Source of the DNA: Candidatus Sulfotelmatobacter kueseliae
GTDB lineage: Bacteria; Acidobacteriota; Terriglobia; Terriglobales; Acidobacteriaceae
DNA: 36,357 bases
Direction: 5' to 3'
Assembly (NCBI GenBank): GCA_900290255.1
Contig: OMOD01000197.1
Coordinates: forward strand, 29,348-65,704
Below are positions 14,545-21,675 of the stretch, in pieces. Numbering within the stretch: the first letter of the stretch is position 1; the number at the start of each line of letters is the position of its first letter. Both the position numbers and the translations under genes were made by a program. The notes under the pieces were generated by a model that worked only from the letters and a program-made list of their open reading frames with translations, did not search any database and had not been told where the DNA came from.

Positions 14545-15498
14545 TCACTCACGGATTCCCACCACCCCCATCATGCGGCCGGTCTTTCCCTTTTCAGCGC
14601 GATAGGAAAACAGCAAGTCCGGATGGCAGTTGGTGCAGAACGGCAGCGCCTCGATATTTTTCTTCGGTACGCCCGCGCCCAGCAACTGCCGGCGGTTGGC
14701 TTCGACCAGGTCGAGAAATATCTTCCTGGGAAGTTCGCCGTGGCCTGGGGCACGAGCGTTCAAAAACAGAAGGGGATACTTTTCCCGCACCGGGTCGGAC
14801 TCTTTCACTTCGCGGAACAGACTGGCCGCATAAGCGAACTGCGACTCGAACTGCGTGCGCACCTCTTCGCCCACCTCGTAGCAGCAGCCCTGAATTCCGG
14901 GACCGATCGCGACTTTCAGATCGCGCAAGCGGCTGCCGAAGCAGCGAAACATCTCGCCCACGCCCTTCTCGACGATGCGCTGGACCGTGCCGCGCCATCC
15001 GGCGTGAAACACGCCAACCGCGCGGCGTTTGGTGTCCACCAAGATCACGGGTAGGCAGTCGGCGGTCTGAATGGCAAGCAGGAGGCCGGGAGTCGCGGTG
15101 ATCAGGCCGTCGCCGGCCAAAGGTTCGTCCGCAGCCGCATCTACCGCGTGAATGATGTCGGAATGAATCTGGCGCAGCGTGATCAGAGGCCAGAAGGAAT
15201 TTGCAGCGCCGTCGAGCTTCGCTCGACCGGACAGCCGAGGGCGGCCGTCCCCACATGGGTCTTCTCCTCCGCGAACGGCTCCGATCTCTGGCAGAAACGC
15301 AGCGCGGTTGCGCTCGACGGTGGCACGGGAATCATCTTTGGTGAAACCGAGATTGAGATCGCTTTTGCCGTAGGCCCGGGAGAATCCGCCCACTCGCGTG
15401 GAAAAACCATGCACCAGCCAGGGGATCTGGTTCAAGTGACGAGCGCGAAGAATCGTTAGCTTGGTTTGGTCAGGGGCCCGGGTTGGCACACGATCCAT
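14545..15498 (-). CDS. pgeF: PgeF/YfiH-family multicopper protein with in-frame palindrome
   Basis: A 317-residue protein; relatives are about 240-260 residues. The family, once called laccase-like, includes peptidoglycan editing factor PgeF and purine nucleoside phosphorylases. Metal-site motifs are present: HGFSTRVGGFS, TLRQIHSD, QTADCLPVIL and VFHAGWRGTVQRI, plus FCTNCHPDLLFSYRAEKGKTGR at the C-terminus. Residues 80-96 (DPCGDGRPRLSGRAKLD) are encoded by a REP-like palindrome and interrupt the domain between ERNRAAFLPEIG and the LRQIHSD strand, without a frameshift or stop. All conserved blocks either side remain, so function may be kept. The start ATG 15498 has AGGA about 12 bases upstream. 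Confidence 0.88.
   Translation of the reverse strand: MDRVPTRAPDQTKLTILRARHLNQIPWLVHGFSTRVGGFSRAYGKSDLNLGFTKDDSRATVERNRAAFLPEIGAVRGGEDPCGDGRPRLSGRAKLDGAANSFWPLITLRQIHSDIIHAVDAAADEPLAGDGLITATPGLLLAIQTADCLPVILVDTKRRAVGVFHAGWRGTVQRIVEKGVGEMFRCFGSRLRDLKVAIGPGIQGCCYEVGEEVRTQFESQFAYAASLFREVKESDPVREKYPLLFLNARAPGHGELPRKIFLDLVEANRRQLLGAGVPKKNIEALPFCTNCHPDLLFSYRAEKGKTGRMMGVVGIRE
15211..15259 (+). repeat. REP-like palindrome inside the pgeF-like gene
   Basis: gtcgagcttcgctcgac (15211-15227) is followed by ggacagccgagggcggccgtc and ccccacatggg. Read on the minus strand it supplies about 16 codons in frame. One base in the second stem (ggccgtc for ggctgtc) differs from consensus. Confidence 0.8.
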
Positions 15499-15581
15499 GA
15501 TAAAGGAAGTCCTGTGTCCCCACTACCTTCGTGCCTTGGCCGCATCGGCAGACGCCCCTATCCTGATTGTGGGATTAGGAT

Positions 15582-16001
15582 ATGCCGGTCTCAAAGGCTA
15601 CCTTCCGTTGGACCACAGCTCAGAGCGTGAGCATTGAGTTTCTCGACAGGCAGCACGCGCGGCTGTTCGACGCGATCAACGATCTGCATCAGGCTCTGCG
15701 AAGCGGAAGAGGCAACTCCGCGATTGACCCGGTTTTGGCGCACCTGGCGGACTACTCCCGGCAGCATTTCGAAGCCGAAGAGTTGCTGATGGAGAAACAT
15801 GGCTTCCCCGGCTTGCCTGCTCACAAAGCTGAACATGCAATGTTCCGCCGCAAGTTGGCCGCTTTCCTGCGAGCCCACAGAGTCGGCAAGGCCGGCGTCC
15901 CGGTATCACTTATATTTTTCATGCAGACTTGGCTGAAGGAGCACATTCTGACTGTCGACCGGCAATACAGCTCCTTTCTGAATGAGCGCGGCGTCCGCTG
16001 A
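15582..16001 (+). CDS. Bacteriohemerythrin-like protein
   Basis: A 139-residue single-domain hemerythrin. The complete di-iron ligand set can be read: H25 (LDRQHARLFDAI), H62 and E66 (RQHFEAEELLMEKHGF), H81 and H85 (PAHKAEHAMFRR), H121 and D126 (WLKEHILTVDRQY). The protein should bind O2 reversibly at a non-haem di-iron centre, serving as oxygen store or sensor in the cytoplasm. The start ATG 15582 has only a weak site (AGGAT) upstream. The gene stands alone and is divergent from the pgeF-like gene; the 83-bp gap between them holds both promoters. Confidence 0.92.
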   Translation: MPVSKATFRWTTAQSVSIEFLDRQHARLFDAINDLHQALRSGRGNSAIDPVLAHLADYSRQHFEAEELLMEKHGFPGLPAHKAEHAMFRRKLAAFLRAHRVGKAGVPVSLIFFMQTWLKEHILTVDRQYSSFLNERGVR

Positions 16002-16020
16002 TTTTGGAAACGCTTAGGTA

Positions 16021-16214
16021 GTGGCTCAGTTTGAATTTTATCCTCCTGTGAGGCGTCATCCCGAAGGCCCGCGCTTTCACCAGCGGGTCGAGGGATCTGG
16101 CGCGCACCACCGAGACGCCTCGCCCGAGATCCCTCGCTCCGCCTGAAAAGCGGCTGCGCTCGGGATGACGCCATCGAGGAAGGTGAGGAAGGCAGGAAAT
16201 TCAAACTGAACCAC
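16021..16214. mobile_element. MITE-like element with 18-bp terminal inverted repeats and TA flanks
   Basis: The terminal repeats GTGGCTCAGTTTGAATTT (16021-16038) and AAATTCAAACTGAACCAC (16197-16214) match at 17 of 18 positions. TA dinucleotides lie directly outside both ends (16019-16020 and 16215-16216), as expected for IS630/mariner-type target duplication. The interior carries the nested palindrome TCATCCCGA...TCGGGATGA with arms gagggatct and agatccctc. No coding capacity. Confidence 0.65.
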
Positions 16215-16233
16215 TACTAACTCTTATCAGCGT

Positions 16234-16262
16234 TTGCCCGCAGTACAACTCTCCGCTATAGT
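16234..16262 (+). promoter_or_regulatory. Sigma70-type promoter giving a probable leaderless mRNA
   Basis: TTGCCC (16234-16239), 17 bp, TATAGT (16257-16262), then 7 bp to the ATG at 16270 with no Shine-Dalgarno. The spacing is ideal, and transcription should start at or beside the start codon. Confidence 0.5.
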
Positions 16263-16269
16263 TTTAGCC

Positions 16270-16623
16270 ATGTTTGAGAATTTCCACGCCACCGACCGCT
16301 GGTCCAAAAGGCAGGTCCATTGCGTCTACCAGGCAACGATCGTGGCCATCGCCACACGGCACGCGGATGCGGTGGACATCAAGTTTCTGGTGGATGGCCG
16401 GAGAGTCTGGGTAGCTCTGCCGCATCCGGCTTGGGTGGAATACAAGAAGCGAACCGGCAAAGCCATAACGGATTCGCTGGCGGTGGGGATTGCCGGACAC
16501 TACCTGAAGACGGCGCTCGAATCCGGCGAGGGCTCGGGAAGCGAAATGTATTCTCTGACGGTCGAGGAAACGCTGGCGCATCTGGAAGCGGCCGTCGCCG
16601 AGATGCAGGCCCAGCCGGCGTAG
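16270..16623 (+). CDS. Conserved hypothetical protein, 117 residues
   Basis: The protein starts MFENFHATDRWSKRQVHCVYQ. The family is not recognised. It is a small soluble protein with alternating beta and helical character: VDIKFLVDGRRVWVALPHPAWVEYKKRTG suggests a beta-rich core, and a C-terminal helix (SLTVEETLAHLEAAVAEMQ) follows. There is no signal peptide or membrane segment. ATG 16270 is favoured over an upstream in-frame codon because a well-spaced promoter lies directly before it. It stands alone between a MITE-like element and a repeat-rich gap. Confidence 0.65.
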   Translation: MFENFHATDRWSKRQVHCVYQATIVAIATRHADAVDIKFLVDGRRVWVALPHPAWVEYKKRTGKAITDSLAVGIAGHYLKTALESGEGSGSEMYSLTVEETLAHLEAAVAEMQAQPA

Positions 16624-16626
16624 CCC

Positions 16627-16746
16627 GTGTGGCGCGGGCACTCCCTTCGGCAGGCTCAGGGCAGGCTTTGCCCGCGAAATGCCGGCAGCAAGCGTTTCCT
16701 AGAACTGGTTTGGCTTTGTTGACATGCTCCGAGAAGCTGGAATAGC
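16627..16746. repeat. Mixed repeat fragments after the 117-residue protein gene
   Basis: This contains gtgtggcgcgggc, cccttcggcaggctcagggc and a ctttgcccgcgaaatgccgg stretch, GC-rich inverted fragments unlike coding sequence. The whole gap 16624-16986 has no credible gene. A 13-bp unit (TTTGTGAAACCAG) is also doubled near 16958-16983. Confidence 0.4.
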
Positions 16747-16869
16747 CGTGGAAGAGCGGCGCTTTAGCGCCGCGTAAGCATGCTGCCAAGACGGGCTTTA
16801 GCCCCAGGGCCTAAAGGCCGTTCCCCAGGGAAGCGGGGAACGCGGCCCTGAAAGGGCCGCTCTTCCACG
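16747..16869. repeat. Inverted-repeat element with perfect 14-bp ends (copy 1)
   Basis: The ends CGTGGAAGAGCGGC (16747-16760) and GCCGCTCTTCCACG (16856-16869) are exact inverted repeats. The interior holds nested hairpins such as cggcgctttagcgccg and gggcctaaaggcc. A second copy lies at 23939-24077. There is no coding potential. Confidence 0.75.
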
Positions 16870-16986
16870 CCGATTTCGGCGTTTTCGCCAGAACGAACTA
16901 ATCGCCCGTATGCGGCTCTTATCGGCACGGCTGAAGCCGGGCCCTACCCAAAACCTATTTGTGAAACCAGTTTGTGAAACCAGTTC

Positions 16987-18606
16987 TCAGATCACCACCG
17001 CTTCTTTATATTCTCCGAACACCCGCCGCATGGCGTCGGAAATTTCTCCCACGGTGGCCGAAGCCTCGCCGGCGGCCAGAATTCTCGGCATCAGGTTGGC
17101 GCCGGATCGCGCTGTATCCTCCACGCCAGCCAGCGTGGCTTTCCATGGCCCAGGGTCTCGCTTTGCCCGCAGCGCCCTGACCCGTTCGACCTGCTTAGTC
17201 TCCAGTGCCGGATCAATGCGTTGAATCGGGATCGGCTTTTCTTCTTCCACTTCGAAGCGGTTCACGCCTACAACGATGGCCTCCTGCTGGTCCACTTGCC
17301 CCTGGTATTCGTAGGCTGCGTTCTGGATTTCCTTTTGCACGAAACCGCGCTCAATGGCCTTAAGCATGCCGCCGAGAACCTCGATTTTTCCCAGATATTC
17401 AGCCGCGCGTTTCTCAATCTCATTGGTCAGCGTGTCGACGTAATACGATCCAGCCAGAGGATCAATCGTCTGCGGGGCACCCGACTCGTAGGCAATGATC
17501 TGCTGCGTGCGGAGGGCAATCCGTGCTGCCTGCTCGGTGGGCAGCGCTAAGGCTTCGTCGTAAGAATTCGTGTGTAGCGATTGCGTTCCGCCGAGCACCG
17601 CTGCCAGCGCCTGGATTGCCGTGCGCACGATGTTGTTCTCCGGTTGCTGCGCGGTCAGCGTCGAACCGGCCGTCTGGGTGTGGAAGCGCAGCATCCATGA
17701 CCTTGGATTCTTGGCTTTGAAATGTTCGCGCATGATGCGGGCCCACATCCGCCGTGCGGCGCGGAATTTGGCCACCTCTTCCAGAAAGTTGCTGTGGGCA
17801 TTGAAGAAAAACGACAGCCGCGGTGCAAACTGATCTACATCCAGCCCGGCCTGGATCGCCGCTTCGACATAGGCCATGCCGTTGCCCAGCGTGAAAGCCA
17901 CTTCCTGCACCGCGGTCGAACCGGCTTCGCGCATGTGATAGCCGGAAATCGAAATCGTGTTCCAGTCGGGCACGTTCTCATTGGCCCAGGCAAACATGTC
18001 GGTGATGACGCGCATGGCCTGTCGCGGCGGATAAATGTAAGTCCCGCGCGCGATGTACTCCTTGAGCACGTCGTTCTGCACGGTGCCCGACAGCCTGCGA
18101 ATATCTGCGCCTTGCCGCCGCGCGACGGCCACGTAGAGCGCCAGCAGGATGGACGCCGTGGCGTTGATGGTCATGGAGGTGGAGATTTTCGTCAGCTCAA
18201 TACCGTCGAACAGCCGTTGCATGTCCTCGATCGAGTCGATGGCAACGCCGACCTTGCCGACCTCGCCTCCAGCCAGCGGATGATCGGAGTCCAGCCCGAT
18301 CTGCGTGGGCAAATCGAACGCTACCGATAGGCCGGTCGTGCCGTTCGCCAGCAAATACTTGTAGCGTTTGTTGGACTCTTCGGCATCGCCCATGCCCGCG
18401 TACTGGCGCATGGTCCACAGCCGCCCGCGGTACATCGTGGCCTGCACGCCGCGGGTGAAGGGATACTCCCCCGGATAGGCAACTTCGCTCTCGTAGTCCG
18501 AACCTTTCAGATCGGCGGGTGTGTAGAGCGGATTGACCGGAATGTGCGAGGAAGTCTCGATTTCAGCGGCAGGAACATCGGGCCGGTTCTTCGTTTTCTC
18601 CGACAT
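16987..18606 (-). CDS. Methylmalonyl-CoA mutase, catalytic subunit without B12 domain
   Basis: A 539-residue TIM-barrel subunit that interconverts methylmalonyl-CoA and succinyl-CoA by a radical mechanism. It ends after the barrel ([18 protein letters not shown]), so the cobalamin-binding domain must come from a separate protein not in this window. Specificity residues can be read: Tyr in [15 protein letters not shown] and Arg in [14 protein letters not shown] are those of methylmalonyl-CoA mutases, whereas isobutyryl- and hydroxyisobutyryl-CoA mutases have Phe or Ile and Gln. ATG 18606 is preferred to an ATG at 18711, whose first 35 codons come from a repeat hairpin. The downstream side faces a repeat-rich gap. 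Confidence 0.9.
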   Translation of the reverse strand: MSEKTKNRPDVPAAEIETSSHIPVNPLYTPADLKGSDYESEVAYPGEYPFTRGVQATMYRGRLWTMRQYAGMGDAEESNKRYKYLLANGTTGLSVAFDLPTQIGLDSDHPLAGGEVGKVGVAIDSIEDMQRLFDGIELTKISTSMTINATASILLALYVAVARRQGADIRRLSGTVQNDVLKEYIARGTYIYPPRQAMRVITDMFAWANENVPDWNTISISGYHMREAGSTAVQEVAFTLGNGMAYVEAAIQAGLDVDQFAPRLSFFFNAHSNFLEEVAKFRAARRMWARIMREHFKAKNPRSWMLRFHTQTAGSTLTAQQPENNIVRTAIQALAAVLGGTQSLHTNSYDEALALPTEQAARIALRTQQIIAYESGAPQTIDPLAGSYYVDTLTNEIEKRAAEYLGKIEVLGGMLKAIERGFVQKEIQNAAYEYQGQVDQQEAIVVGVNRFEVEEEKPIPIQRIDPALETKQVERVRALRAKRDPGPWKATLAGVEDTARSGANLMPRILAAGEASATVGEISDAMRRVFGEYKEAVVI

Positions 18607-18622
18607 GGTGGTCAACCAGGGA

Positions 18623-18692
18623 ATTGCAGAATTCAGATTGCAGATTTCAGATTCGACCGGAGACCTTAAATCTGCAATCTGCAATTTGCAAT
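18623..18692. repeat. Word-based hairpin (AGATTGCAGATTT vocabulary), no gene inside
   Basis: Arms at 18623-18647 and 18668-18692 match as inverted repeats in 22 of 25 positions, with a 20-bp loop. The wording is that of the arms enclosing the four-helix-bundle gene at 6895-7316. It separates the mutase from the gene at 18718-19059. Confidence 0.75.
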
Positions 18693-18717
18693 CTACAATC
18701 TTCAACCGCACCAGACC

Positions 18718-19059
18718 TCACGGGCGCTGGCTTTTCCGCTTCACCCGCCAAAAGGAAGTCAGTCCGAACCACGCAAACGTCAAGGTAAAGCCAACTGCAA
18801 TCGCGACCCGGCCCGCGGTCGTGCGGCCGGCTTCGTATTTCAGGTACTCGCGGACGAGCGTGACGGCACCGAAGCCCGCAATCGCCAGAAACAGTGTGCC
18901 GATGACCTCGAGCCACAACTGATGCATGGCATGAGCGAACGAGCGAACCGTGGTGGCCACCGCTCCCTTGATCGCCTTGAGCGTGCGGCTGCGCCCGGCC
19001 TGTTGGCCCGCGACCCGTGTCACCACCCCCAACTTTTGCCAGGCCGAGATTTTGCTCAC
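18718..19059 (-). CDS. Small membrane protein, two predicted helices
   Basis: About 113 residues from GTG 19059 (VSKISAWQKLGVV), chosen because GAGG lies just upstream, though the spacing is short. An earlier ATG at 19146 would add 29 residues. Two transmembrane helices are evident: LWLEVIGTLFLAIAGFGAVT (about 52-71) and VAIAVGFTLTFAWFGLTSFW (about 85-105), with a basic C-terminus (RVKRKSQRP). The family is not recognised. It lies upstream of the mutase gene on the same strand but is separated by a hairpin repeat, so co-transcription is uncertain. Confidence 0.55.
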   Translation of the reverse strand: MSKISAWQKLGVVTRVAGQQAGRSRTLKAIKGAVATTVRSFAHAMHQLWLEVIGTLFLAIAGFGAVTLVREYLKYEAGRTTAGRVAIAVGFTLTFAWFGLTSFWRVKRKSQRP

Positions 19060-19178
19060 GGCCTCGATTCTAACAGCCCCCGGCGCTACAATGACGCCAC
19101 CGCGGAAGCGGCGAACCGTCCGGTACCGAGGGTGCGCCAAAATCATTTACACTATTTAGAGAAGATCAGGGGGAGCCA

Positions 19179-19478
19179 GTGGATCCGCAACTGAAGCAAC
19201 TGATGAAAGAACTCGGCGACGCCATCAACGAATCTCTATCCGACTCGGAACAGATTTCGGAGGTGGTTTCTCGGATTAAAGAAGGCGGATACGACATCTT
19301 TCTGGTTCTCGAAGCTACCATCGGCGTGAGCAAGCAGGGAGAGAAACCCGCCGATAAGACTTCGCTCGTTACCACTTTGTCCACCAATCCCGAATTCAAG
19401 ATCAACGATCAGGATCTCAAGTTCCTGAGGTCCCTGCGTATCAAGATCGAAGAAGAAAAACCGGGTAAGGACAAGTAA
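19179..19478 (+). CDS. Conserved hypothetical protein, 99 residues
   Basis: The GTG start at 19179 is supported by GGGGGAG four bases upstream. The protein is small, acidic and mainly helical, starting MDPQLKQLMKELGDAINESL; a segment YDIFLVLEATIGVSK follows, and the C-terminus is charged (RIKIEEEKPGKDK). No signal peptide or membrane helix. The family is not recognised. It is the sole gene between the divergent membrane protein gene and glgC. Confidence 0.65.
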   Translation: MDPQLKQLMKELGDAINESLSDSEQISEVVSRIKEGGYDIFLVLEATIGVSKQGEKPADKTSLVTTLSTNPEFKINDQDLKFLRSLRIKIEEEKPGKDK

Positions 19479-19597
19479 CCACGCGGGGTGTGCGGTACCT
19501 TCACTTCGGAGCAAGTCTCGCTCAAGCAGCTGCCATCTGATCCAGCACCCGCTCCAACCGCACGATTTGGCGAGCCACCAGTGGCCATCAGTGACTG

Positions 19598-19606
19598 TGC
19601 TACCAT
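19598..19606 (+). promoter_or_regulatory. Candidate extended -10 element for glgC
   Basis: TGC-TACCAT resembles an extended -10 box. Initiation about 7 bp downstream would place the hairpin at 19615-19643 at the extreme 5' end of the glgC mRNA. Confidence 0.3.
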
Positions 19607-19614
19607 CTAGTGTT

Positions 19615-19673
19615 TTCTTCCCGCATCTGCCGTGCGGGAAGAAGATTCCGTGGCAAGGCGCAAGAACGGAATC
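19615..19673 (+). promoter_or_regulatory. Two adjacent hairpins in the glgC leader
   Basis: Hairpin 1: TTCTTCCCGCA (19615-19625) pairs perfectly with TGCGGGAAGAA (19633-19643). Hairpin 2: GATTCCGT (19644-19651) pairs with ACGGAATC (19666-19673) around a 14-base loop, GGCAAGGCGCAAGA. The second ends one base before the ribosome binding site (GAGGGG, 19675-19680). No T-run follows, so neither looks like a terminator. They may control translation or mRNA stability. Confidence 0.5.
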
Positions 19674-19685
19674 TGAGGGGTAGTG

Positions 19686-20936
19686 ATGAAAGATACTCTC
19701 GGGGTGGTTGTGGCAGGCGGCGTCGGCGAGCGCCTCTATCCTCTCACTCGCGACCGGGCCAAGCCGGCAGTGACTTTCGGCGGCATTTATCGCATCGTTG
19801 ACATCACCCTCTCCAACTGTCTGAACTCCGACCTGCGCCGAATCTACATCCTCACCCAGTACAAGGCGTTATCGCTCAACCGGCACATCCGCGAAGGCTG
19901 GAGTATTCTGGGGCGCGAGGTGGGCGAGTTCATCGAGGTGCTGCCCCCGATGAGGCGCGTCAGCGACCAGTGGTATCAGGGGACGGCCGACGCGGTCTAC
20001 CAGAACATTTACTCCATCGGCTCGGAACAGCCCAAGCACGTGCTGATTCTTCAGGGCGACCAGATCTACAAAATGGACTACGGCAAGATGATGAAGCAGC
20101 ACCAGGACTCGGCGGCCGATATTACTCTGGCCACCATTCAGATTGATCCGCAAGAGAGCTTTCGCCTCGGCGTTGTAGACGTAGACAAGGACGGCCGCAT
20201 CAACGGTTTTCAGGAGAAGCCGAAGGCCACCACGCTGCGCTCGCCTCTGAATCCGGATAAGGTTGCGGCTTCAATGGGCATTTATCTGTTCAACGCCGAC
20301 GTGCTCATCCCCGTGCTGCTGAAGGACGCTGAGAACGCACAATCCAGTCATGACTTTGGCAAAGACATTCTGCCTAAGATGGTGAACGATTACCGCGTCT
20401 TCGCCTATGACTTCGTGGACGAGAATAAGAAAGAGGCGCTCTACTGGCGCGATGTGGGAACCCTCGAGGCCTACTACGACGCCAACATGGACATTGTCTC
20501 GGTTTCGCCGATCTTCAACCTGTATGACGAAGAGTGGCCGATTCGCACCCACCAGCGGCAGTATCCGCCGGCAAAATTCGTCTTCGCGGAGGCCGGCCGT
20601 ACCGGTACCGCAGTCGATTCCATCGTTTCGAATGGTTGCATCGTCTCCGGTGGGATCGTGAAGAATTCGGTCCTGTCTCCTGACGTGCGGGTCAATTCCT
20701 ACTGCGAAGTGGACCAGTCCATCCTGTTCTCGCATGTCAGCGTGGGCCGGCGCTGCCGTATTCGCCGCGCCATTATTGACCGCGATGTGCACCTTCCCGA
20801 AGGCACGACCATCGGCTACGATGCCGAGGCCGACCGCCAACGGTATTTTGTCACCGAAAGCGGCATCACCGTGGTCACCCGCGACTACTCGCTGTTCGAA
20901 AACCCGGTAACGGTGGACTACTTCACCAGCGAATAG
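19686..20936 (+). CDS. glgC: Glucose-1-phosphate adenylyltransferase (ADP-glucose pyrophosphorylase)
   Basis: A 416-residue enzyme that makes ADP-glucose from ATP and glucose-1-phosphate, the committed step of glycogen synthesis. The N-terminal nucleotidyltransferase domain carries GGVGERLYPLTRDRAKPAV and FGGIYRIVDITLSNC, the WYQGTADAVYQN loop and LILQGDQIYKMDY. EKPKAT and SMGIYLFNADVL follow, and a left-handed beta-helix domain forms the C-terminus (NGCIVSGGIVKNSVLSPDVRV and on). ATG 19686 is preferred over the adjacent GTG 19683 because GAGGGG is then well spaced. Allostery by glycolytic intermediates is usual for the family. It stands alone; no other glg gene is visible. Confidence 0.95.
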   Translation: MKDTLGVVVAGGVGERLYPLTRDRAKPAVTFGGIYRIVDITLSNCLNSDLRRIYILTQYKALSLNRHIREGWSILGREVGEFIEVLPPMRRVSDQWYQGTADAVYQNIYSIGSEQPKHVLILQGDQIYKMDYGKMMKQHQDSAADITLATIQIDPQESFRLGVVDVDKDGRINGFQEKPKATTLRSPLNPDKVAASMGIYLFNADVLIPVLLKDAENAQSSHDFGKDILPKMVNDYRVFAYDFVDENKKEALYWRDVGTLEAYYDANMDIVSVSPIFNLYDEEWPIRTHQRQYPPAKFVFAEAGRTGTAVDSIVSNGCIVSGGIVKNSVLSPDVRVNSYCEVDQSILFSHVSVGRRCRIRRAIIDRDVHLPEGTTIGYDAEADRQRYFVTESGITVVTRDYSLFENPVTVDYFTSE

Positions 20937-20964
20937 AAGCCAAGCGCTACCCCTTGGGATTTGG

Positions 20965-21005
20965 CCCTCAAGACTTCCGGTCCGTCGGGGACGGCATCTT
21001 GAGGG
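20965..21005 (+). terminator. Long hairpin downstream of glgC
   Basis: CCCTCAAGA (20965-20973) pairs with TCTTGAGGG (20997-21005), with a nested CCGTC-GGG-GACGG stem inside. It lies 28 bp after the glgC stop and lacks a U-tract. It may be a Rho-independent-like or processing structure. Confidence 0.35.
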
Positions 21006-21029
21006 GCAACGCACAAGGGCATCTCTCAG

Positions 21030-21058
21030 TTGACAGCGGCCACTGTCGGGAACATAAT
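21030..21058 (+). promoter_or_regulatory. Strong sigma70-type promoter
   Basis: TTGACA (21030-21035), a 17-bp spacer and CATAAT (21053-21058) match the housekeeping consensus at 11 of 12 positions. It should drive the gene pair at 21211-23762 with a leader of about 145 bases. No gene is seen in 20937-21210. Confidence 0.65.
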
Positions 21059-21210
21059 GCCGTATCCAATCGTGGCCCAACTTACAAGCATTCCATCAGC
21101 TTGCGGCGCGGTAGCGGCTTGTTTTCTGGCATGCCCAGCCTTTCCGAACCTGCGCAGTGCAAGGCTCACCCTACAACTCACAAGACTCTATTAGAGGAGG
21201 AGCGAAACCC

Positions 21211-21675
21211 ATGAGGCGTAGTCGTTTCACGAAGTTCACCCCACTGATCGCGGGGCTGATGACCGGCCTGCTGTTTGCGATCCTGGCTGTTCCACTCAAT
21301 GCCCACCCGGGCGATTTCCCAGCGTCCTACGACATCAGCAAAGAGATTACCCTCAACGGCACAGTTTCGAGTGTGCTGCTTAGACCTGCCCCGGGAATGA
21401 CTTGGGGTTCCCATCTCATGATCGAGACAGCCTCCGGCAGAGTCGATGCCAGCCTCGGCCGATGGGGTTTGCAAGGCAAAGACGCGGTCTCGGTTAAGCC
21501 GGGCCAGCAGATTGAAGTGACCGGCATCATGAAATCCCTTAGCGACAAGAAGGAAGTCTTTGTCGCTCGCACCGTGAAAGTGAATGGCAAGCTCTTTACC
21601 ATCCGCAACCAGCACGGAATTGAGGTATCTCCGCAGACCCGTAAACGCGCGGCTGAGAAAGGGGAGTCGCTATGA
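21211..21675 (+). CDS. Exported small beta-domain protein (DUF6152-like)
   Basis: A 154-residue protein; ATG 21211 follows GAGGAGGAGCG, a strong site. A signal peptide (residues about 10-31, ending LNAHP) precedes a domain whose lines EITLNGTVSSVLL, GSHLMIETASGRVDASLG and VSVKPGQQIEVTGIM resemble the OB-like DUF6152 family of secreted proteins. This assignment is by eye and tentative. The C-terminus is basic. The stop overlaps the next gene's ATG (ATGA at 21672-21675), so the two are translationally coupled and probably act together at the envelope. Confidence 0.65.
   Translation: MRRSRFTKFTPLIAGLMTGLLFAILAVPLNAHPGDFPASYDISKEITLNGTVSSVLLRPAPGMTWGSHLMIETASGRVDASLGRWGLQGKDAVSVKPGQQIEVTGIMKSLSDKKEVFVARTVKVNGKLFTIRNQHGIEVSPQTRKRAAEKGESL

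Noticed and set aside
20954..21214. Possible 86-residue gene between glgC and the exported protein
   Set aside because: It covers the downstream hairpin and a near-consensus promoter, has no ribosome binding site and no protein-like features.
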